The notes below the pieces were generated by a model. It saw only the letters and a program-made list of their open reading frames with translations, searched no databases and had not been told where the DNA came from. From contig JAMJFZ010000289.1 in assembly GCA_026225945.1 (NCBI GenBank), forward strand, positions 2,224,001 through 2,288,000: DNA of 64,000 nt, in the 5' to 3' direction. Shown here piece after piece: positions 40,001 through 49,000 of the stretch (positions are counted from its first letter, which is position 1; each line of letters starts with the position of its first letter). The stretch is from Cricetomys ansorgei (Eukaryota > Chordata > Mammalia > Rodentia > Nesomyidae). Made by a program: the position numbers and the translations under genes.

Positions 40001-43000
40001 TCTCTTCTTCTGTGGTTTTTTTTATTTTTCTCTGTATTTATTCTCAAAACTTAAGTGAGGTCTCTGATGTGAGGCTTTTGGAGGCCACTAGGGCCCTCGC
40101 AGCACCACAGGAGGTCATGATGTCTGGCCTTTCCTATTCAGCCCATCCATAGGCACAGCAAAATTGGTATTTAATCTTGTGACAAGTGTGTCATCCTCAG
40201 GCACTGAAAGGAGTTTAGCACAGATTCGCCCATAGCACCAACACTAGGAATTGCTGTGACAGTTAGAAGGTCCCCATGAATTACTCTGAGAGTTATAAGG
40301 TCCCTGTTCTGTTACTGTGACAGTTGTAAGGTCCCTATGAATTACTGTAACAGTTACAAGGTCCCCGTTCTGTTGCTCTGACAGTTATAAGGTCCCCGTT
40401 CTGGCATCACTTTAGTGCATCTTAGACCGTGAAGCAAGTTTCCTCAGAGGAAAGCTTTTCATGAAGAACTGTTTTCTGAATGGAAGGCAGAGTCATCTCA
40501 CTGGGAAAATAGGCCGTGAAGTACAGAATACTCATTAGAAAACACGTGCATTGTAGAGATTCCTTGTTAAGAAAGGATCCAGTTTCTGGAGAAGATTGTA
40601 TTATATGTGAGGTGTTACTTACTGTATTTTCCTTTGCCTGATGCATTTTTTTTTAACCTGAAGTTTAATTCTGCATGGACTAGAAACCACTACCATTATT
40701 TCCTACGTCTGGGTCTGAGTGAACATGAGCCTGTATGTGTGTTAGCTCTGCAGCTGGAAGGGCAACCAGGCATGTACTGCCAGTGGGGACCCCTCAGGCT
40801 GGACCTGTGGAGGTATTTCCCAAGTGAAGCACCACTTTAACCTCTTCCGTTGGATAGCACCTGGCACTATCGTTAATAACTACCTTTAGTTATTAATGAA
40901 ACACACATTAAACCTGTTATTCATTAAATCATCAAAACTGAATGATCAGAATTGTTTCTTTTTGTGGAGACAGGGGACTGGCATTTGAGACATGGTCTTA
41001 CTGTGTAGCTCAGGTTACCTAAGCTGGCAGGGAACTCATGGTGACCTTCCTGCCTAGCATCTTGAGTGCTGGAGTTACAGCCACAAGCCGTGCCAGAATT
41101 CTTAAAGGAAGAATCACTTCCTTGGGGAGGTAAATTAGGAACCATCATTAGCACAGGAAAGCTGATGAATCTTACAGAAAGAGAGAAGGAAGTCACATCG
41201 AAATAATATAAATGATTTTTTGTTTTTGTTGATTTGTTTGTTTTGGGGTTTTTTTTTGTTTTGTTTTGTTTTAATTTTTGAGACAAGAGTTTCTCTGTTG
41301 TAACTTTGGCTGTCCTGGAACTCCTTCTGTAGAACACGCTGGCCTTGAACTCACAGAGATACACCTGAGTTCTGGGATTAAAGGTGGGCACCACCATCGC
41401 CTGCATAAATGATTTTTAAAGTCAGTTCAGTCAGCCATTTTAAAAACCAGTCAGGCAATACATAATGAGAGCCATAAGCACGTATATGTTGTGTGTTTGG
41501 TTTGTTCCAGCTTGTTGCTGTTTTGTCTAATTCTTTATTTTAAAAGAGACTATCTTTAGTACACATATAATTTATGTACATAAATTTTATTGAAATGTTA
41601 TTGCAATAATAGGGAAGTTGACTCTAAAAGCCCAGGACCTCAGACAGCTCCTCACGCCGCTTCCATTATTAGACTCCACTGCATTTCTGGCTGAGTATCT
41701 GCTCATAACTGACTGCAAGGGAACTGCGATTACAGCATTACGTTTGTAGAAGTGTTTATTTACATATTATATAAGAGATCTGCTTGGCTACCATGTGTCA
41801 AGGAAACTTGACTGAATTATTTGACCTTTTTCATATACCTTTTCTATTAAGGGAAATGTAAGTTGTGTGGGTAGTAGCTTTATAGCTTTTGTTTGCATTT
41901 TTAACCCTGAGTTCTCTAATTTACTTACCTTTCTTCTCCTTCTTCTTCTTCCTCTTCCTCCTCCCGCTCCACTTCCTCCTCCTCCTCCTTCTCCTTCTTT
42001 TTCTTCTTCTTCTTCTTCTTTTGTTTTTGTTTTTGCATTGCTTTTTTGAGACAGGGTTTCTCTGTTGTAACTCTGGCTGAACTGGAACTCACTGTAGACC
42101 AGGCTGGCCTGGAACTCACAGAGATCCACCTGCCTCTGATTCTCCAGCCCTGTGATTAAAGGTGTGTGCCACCACCACTAAACTTTCACTTGCCCTTCTT
42201 AAGTCATGGTATTTGTGAGAAATGACATAATTCTCAATTTCTGTTTGTCGCGGTAGGAATGACCTCCATGTAGATTATGGAACACCCAGATGGACACTTA
42301 TGGCTGCTGTATTTTTATTATTCTTATGAGATTAAATGCTTAAAAGCCATTTTCCACAAAAGGCTGGGGTTGCCTGACTACGGAAATCACAAAAGGAAGA
42401 TTTGTGTAGTTTTAGACCTTGTTTTCCTAAAAGATGATTCTAGAATTTTAACGTTTTATGAACCATCTCCATCAGTGTTCCCTAGGCACAGTAACCCTTG
42501 AAGTGGGAAGAGTCAGAGCTGGTCCGTTCCACTCAGAGAGGAGGCCTTCTGAAAGCAGCCAGGTGGGTAGCTGGAGAGGTATGAAGAAAAGCAGTCTGCG
42601 TGCCAAGAGGAGCTCAGAGTTATCCCCAGAGAGTCTGCTCAGGGTCACAGCAAGATCCAGGCCTCTAGCAGTGTGGAACTGAGTGTAGAACTGGTTAGAG
42701 AAGAATGAGAGAAACAGGGCAGGTCGGCCACTGCACCCCGAGGGCACTTGGCAGTTCAGAACGACTTTGTTCCAGCAATCTTCTTCCACAATTTCAAAAG
42801 GTAGCCACCTAATCAGTGCAGGCAAAGCCAGTCAAGGTGACATACTTTCCAGAAACTGTCAAACAACCACCAATCAATTTTTAACTGGAAAATTCCATGT
42901 AGGTGGATGTAAACCATCTCCTGTATGGAAAATACAATATTATAATAATTCGAATCCTGGGCTAGGGAGACGAGGACTTCAGTTAAGTCCCCACATGAGA

Positions 43001-46000
43001 AAGCCAGTTTTTGTGGTGGCTTTCAATTCCAGTTCTGGGTTGGTAAATGCAGTCTGGTACATGCTGACCTGCCAGCTTAACCTAATTGGCAAACCCTAGG
43101 TCCCAGTGAGAAACCCTGGCTTAGAAAGCAAGCTGATGCCTCCCTAGGAGCAGCACCTGGGCCCCCACAGTACATGTACATGTAGGGCCTACACATATAT
43201 AAAAGGAAATGCACAAACACCAAAATATAGTACATGAATGATTTGATTCTTGGCAAGCATTTCTCCTCAATATTATCTTCTGATGACAGGGTCTCATTTT
43301 CATGAGTCTGTTCATCAAAACCATTTACTAACTTCCTTAGTTACTACCATTAGGTTCTAGCCCACTGCCTTTGTTACGTACTTCTAACCCCTAGCTGTTG
43401 TGTAGTAGTTTAAATCCGCAGAAAGTTAAGTCTTGAGTGAGATTATGAAAGGCCAATAACAGTCAACTTCCACTGTCTCTCATCTTCAATTATTTATGTC
43501 CCTATTCCTTAAACAGAAAAACAAAACTAGAACTATGCTTAAGTCACCCTTAAAGTTACCAAGCGCCACTGCTGGTCAACAGCATTTCTCTTTGGTTAAG
43601 AGGAACAAATGGAGGTGCAAAAGCCTCTGAACTTGGGGGGATTATAATTTCCCCAGACTGTCTGTAACAATTGCTGCATGTTTCAGGTGAGCGAAAGCAG
43701 CCTGTCATCCTTCGCTCTCCCACTCCCTGGGATGAACGCGTCTGAATCACTGGAGAATAGCGCAAAGAAGAATGCACGTAAGATCAGTTTCAGGTTTTAC
43801 ACATGAAACCGCTCTGTTGACACTGACTGGTTTTTGGTTTTTTCCTATTAATTGATTTCCACTGAGCCCATTTCCTCCACAAACGACCCTGTATCCTAAT
43901 GTAGATATACAACATGCATTGGCCAAAATCCTGAGCAAATGAAGGTGTGCCCTGTGGCAATTATTTTACCCACTCATGTTTACCTTGAAAATTCTAGGTG
44001 CATCATTATTATTAAGGTTCTGTGATTTTTTTTTCTTACCAAGCAGATTAGTATATCTGATTTTGTTTTCTCTGTTGAATGTAACTTCAGTGAATCAGAA
44101 AATACCACTAAGCATAGCCTTTTTTTTTTTCCCCATGAAGATTAGAAAAATTTTGAGAAAATTGACACAATCCTCCAGTGTTTTAATTACATGAGATCAT
44201 GGCACAGAGGGTTTTTGGCTTGGTGCATTGGTTGAGAGTTTTTCAAATTGAAGAATCTCACCATATGGCAGTCTCTGTTTGCAACGTGACTAATATTCTA
44301 GAAATGTAGACACTTAGCGCATGGATTTATTTTAACTCATCTGTAACTATTCCTCTCAGCTGTGTGAGTGACTTTCTGTCCAAAGCATAGTCTGGTCTTG
44401 ATTCAGAGTGGATTCACAGGTACATAATCAAAGCTGAACTGAGAGGTCAGAATGGGATAGCACGCATACTTTTCCAGTTTGGGAAGCAGAGTTCCACGTT
44501 AGCAGGTCTTCATCATGTACTAAAAACCCTTTGGGGAAAAGAGCCCATGGTGCACCATCCAGCCTCATGCATTGGCTAAAGTGGTAATAAGAACAAATAT
44601 TTTAACAACCATATTTTATCTGTTTATCTGTTTCTGCCTTTACAGTAGCATCTGAAATTCAAGGATTAAGAACAGTTGAAATAAAAAAGGTAATTTGCTG
44701 TCTATCCAGGGGGCATTTTTGTTTGTATTTTCCTGATGAACATTTTATAGCACCCATATATATATATATATTCCCTGCCTCTCACTTCGCGTGCTGATGA
44801 GTAAGCCTTTATTTAGGGCTTGTGGCCTGATAGCCATGTGCAAAAGAGAGCATAAAGGCTCATTTTGCTGAGACCAGTAGGAGATCAGCACTGGATGCCA
44901 TCAACTGTACACTTCTTGTTCACCGCAGGCCAACGTGAGACCCAGAGCTTTGTTGAGGAGCAGTGCATGTGCTCCAGGCCTAGCACTAGAAAGCATAAGA
45001 TCCTAACTGTGACTCTGGGCCTCTCTGGTTCTACACATTGTGGTCTTCTCACGTCCTGACTCTGCCTGCCTTGTATCCATCTCGGCATGATTTAGTGCAC
45101 GTTGATTGCTTTACTTCCAAACAGATGCTTATTTTCCAAAACCACTTGTGTCAAATGAAGTATTTTCTACCCTCATGCCTAGATGATCCTAACTGACAGT
45201 AGAATATTGTGTTTCAAAGAACAAACAAAAGATCCGTCTGAAATATTACCTTGACCGAAATTTGTGTGTTCCGCGGCAGGGGCCTACCGACTCCCTGGGG
45301 ATCAGCGTTGCTGGAGGAGTGGGCAGCCCACTCGGCGATGTCCCTATCTTCATTGCAATGATGCACCCAAATGGTGTTGCAGCTCAAACCCAGAAACTCA
45401 GAGTAAGTTCTCCTCCTAACCGTCACGACCCTGGCAAATCTAGCAGGTGTTTCTAGCCTCTCAATCTAGCCGCCTAGCCAGGTGATTCTCGGTGCTTAAA
45501 TCTGCTTTCAAGTAGCTAGTGAAGCTATGGCCAAGCTTCTTTTAAGTAAAAGATAAAGGAAAACAAGAGGGAACATGATGCAGAACTGCAAAGAAATTAC
45601 AACTTGGAAAACACATTAAAAATAAAGTGTTTTCAGAGCACAAGTACAGAAGGGAACTTAACTTTATATGATTTATTGGTTGAAATGCTGACCTAACTGT
45701 ACCAAGTTGAAAAATGTTATTTTATACATGTTACTGAAGTTTAATATAAATATGACTTAAAATACTGTAAGACATAAATTTGCCTCAAAGTTGAGGGATG
45801 GCCCCAGTGTCCAGCACTGTGCCGGGACCCCTGCTGAGAGGTCAGCACACTCTCCCACAGCAGGTTGGTCTCTGAAGGAAAATCTCTTATGCAGAAGCTG
45901 CAAACATGGTCTCCAAGAATCAGATAGTAGAGAAATAATCTCAAGTTTGAGAGTGGCTGAGCATGTCTAGATTTAGGTTAGACCCGGAGAAGCCACTTAC

Positions 46001-49000
46001 ACTGTAGTGCCATGGGGTCAGTTAACGTCCTGTAAGGTAGCAGTGAAGACTTTAAACTGGGGCAGAGGACTCTTGCAACTGCTCAGCTCTGCCCTCGAGA
46101 AACAGCCAAGTGAGCATGCTGCCTTCCAACCAAATTTTATTAACTGAAGCGGGTGATGTGCCAGGTTGGCTCTTCTGCCCTTGGTGTGCCAACCTGTGAC
46201 TTGTGTTCTCATCTAACACTTAGGGTAATAATGTCCAGAGAAAATCTGGCTTCCAAATGACACCGATGCCTTATGGTTTTAATAAGAAGTAATATCTTAC
46301 CCAGGAGAAAGGAGGACCAGGGAAGAGGGACTTTCTTCTCATCGCTCTCCCTCCCCCAGAGCTATCAAATTCATCCGCACAGTTTCTTTTTGTGGTTGCT
46401 TCTTAGACTTGAGTTAGCAGTCTCCTTGGTTATATTTCAGTGGCTGGTGGCAACTTAGGGACTCTGAGGGTGGCAGAGAAGAAAGACTCTGCTGGCCCTT
46501 CAGCCCTACTCAGCATGGTGGCCATTTGTCTTACAGGTTGGGGACAGGATTGTCACCATCTGTGGCACGTCCACTGAGGGCATGACTCACACACAAGCAG
46601 TTAACTTGATGAAAAATGCCTCGGGCTCTATCGAAATGCAGGTAAGGCTTTTATGCCAAGCACTTTGCAGAGTTTTGGTAGCCTGAGGACATAGGCGCTC
46701 TGCAGCTGATTCAATCTCCCCGTTACTATTGTATTTAATATATCCCTTGAACATCAGTGATTAAATTAAGAGCGTCAAGAAAGCGTTATGAATCATGTTC
46801 TATAACATTTCACCCTGATGCCTTCATTATTTCCCACTTTATATCTAAAGGGGAAAAATACAGGGCCTTAGAAGCCAACAGTTAGTTGTTAGAATTTTGT
46901 GTGCTCTGGGAATGGCATGCTTTCTAAAGATCTTCAAAAAATAATTGCACAATGAGGTCATGATTTAAAAACATCAAAGAAAATTGTAGACTTGAATTTA
47001 GGATATTTTTAATATCTGGACAGTTAAGAGGTGTCCGAGCATTGTGAAATTCCTTTCTTTTTAGTAAAATTTTAATCGTTTCTGTGATTAAGTAGGCTGT
47101 AAAAATAGCTCATTTTAATCCAAGTTCGTTTTTTGGAGAAAAGTCTTTTGCAGTCTGTCAAGCCACATGACATGCGTCTTCCTCTTTTCAATTTGCCCAC
47201 ACACAGGTGGTTGCTGGAGGAGATGTGAGTGTGGTCACAGGTCATCAACAAGAGTTTGCCAACCCTTGTCTCGCTTTCACTGGGCTGACATCAAGCAATA
47301 TATTTCCCGACGACTTAGGGTGAGCACAAACATTATCAGTGGTATTTCATCTGTGGCAATGAAGAGGTCCTGACAATTACAGTCTCTCTCCCATGTTCCT
47401 GGCATGCACACAGAGGTAAAACAGTGGAAGAGGAAGTGTGATGTAGAAAGTTCTAATGCTTTTTACCTATCAGCTAGTCATAGATGGATAGATTATAGAC
47501 AGCTGCCTGGTCAGAGATGGATAGACTATAGACAGTTGCCTGGTCAGAGATGGGTAGGTTACAGACAGCTGCCTGGTCAGAGATGGGTAGGTTACAGACA
47601 GCTGCCTGGTCAGAGATGGGAGATTACAGGCCAGACAGCTGCCTAGTCAGAGACGGGTAGGTTACGGACAGCTGCCTAGTCAGAGATGAGTAGGTTACAG
47701 ACAGCTGCCTGGTCAGAGATGGGTAGGTTACATAGTTACCTGGTCAGAGACAGGTAGACTATAGACAGTTACCTAGTCAGAGCTGGGTAGACTATATACA
47801 GTTACCTAGTCAGAGATGGGTAGATTATAGATAGTTACCTAGTCAGAGAGGGGTAGATTATAAATAGCTATTGACCCTACTACCTTCCTGAGTTTCCAGT
47901 TTGTTTGTTTTTTTTGGTTTTTTTTTTTGGAGAAGACATCTTACTCTTGTTGATTGAACTTTTAATTGAAAACACTGACTATATTGGAAAACATCGCTAA
48001 GTGTAAAAGCGTTAGAGAAGAGGACTGTTAAAGAGAGGCACGTTTGAATTTTCAAATCATTTGGTGCTGCCCCTACCTTGCTCACATTGATTTTCCTGTC
48101 TGAAGTTGGGCCCAGTGTTTATCACTGTCCATTATGGTCCTCTGAACTTTGACCTTCTCCCAATAAACTGGAAAAAGAATGAGAATTCCCGTGCTGCAAG
48201 AACATGAAATAAATACCATCCTTATCAGTAACATACAGAAGCAAGCCAGCTGTAGCTTGAGTCAGGTAATGCATAAGGCAAAGAGAGTCAGGTGTGTGAG
48301 TGTGAGTGTCTGTCTGTCTGTGTTTAGTCACCACCCCTTTTTCTCTCCCCTTCCCTGCAGACCTCCGCAGTGTAAGACGATAGCGCTAGACCGAGGACCA
48401 GATGGCTTAGGCTTCAGCATCGTAGGAGGCTGTGGCAGCCCTCATGGAGACTTACCAATTTATGTGAAAACAGTGTTTGCAAAGGTAAGCTGGCAAGTTT
48501 TAACCATTCTGTTCCCTGCTACACGTTAATTAACACTGGTCAGCAGCTGGCTTATTAGTTTATGGCCTGAGGTGATGCCAAATGGTTAATGTTGATATTT
48601 TCTTTCTAAATTCCCTGCAGGAACAGGCCATTAAATATTTTTGTCCGATTTGAGGTTTAGTTACGTTCAGAGAAAAATAAGCTCAAATTAAAACTTCATG
48701 GAAACTCTCAACAGTATTCAGAAAACAATTAATGAAGCCCGTCCTCTTCATCCGAAAGCACGTTACATATGATGATCTTCTGAAAATGGATTTTCATAGT
48801 GTATCTGCTGTCAAGGACTGGCATGATTTTCTGTGTTCTTTTGTAGTTGTAAAACATAAAGTAGGCACAGAAAAAAATACACAACATGTACATCACAGTA
48901 TTACTAGAGTGTTTATAAGTTTAATTTCATTGAAAAAGAAAGAAAAGATGTTTCAAATTGGAGGACTGGTGTGCAGACCTGCCGTCCGTGATAAAGCGTC

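Larger units (their letters stand above)
39769..42475 (+). other. Mpdz: Intron near the end of PDZ11
   Basis: Holds a 30-bp tandem repeat, three antisense B1-type SINEs and a long pyrimidine tract. No coding sequence was recognised. Confidence 0.65.

Noticed and set aside
40249..40404. CRISPR-like array
   Set aside because: The copies are contiguous, diverged and without unique spacers, and the genome is a vertebrate's. It is a simple tandem repeat.
41867..42129. Poly-Leu/Phe or Lys/Glu open frames
   Set aside because: They are translations of the pyrimidine tract and the B1 element.
47404..47646. Open frame encoding an 11-residue repeat
   Set aside because: It is the minisatellite read in one frame. 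Units of altered length break it and no splice or promoter signal supports translation.
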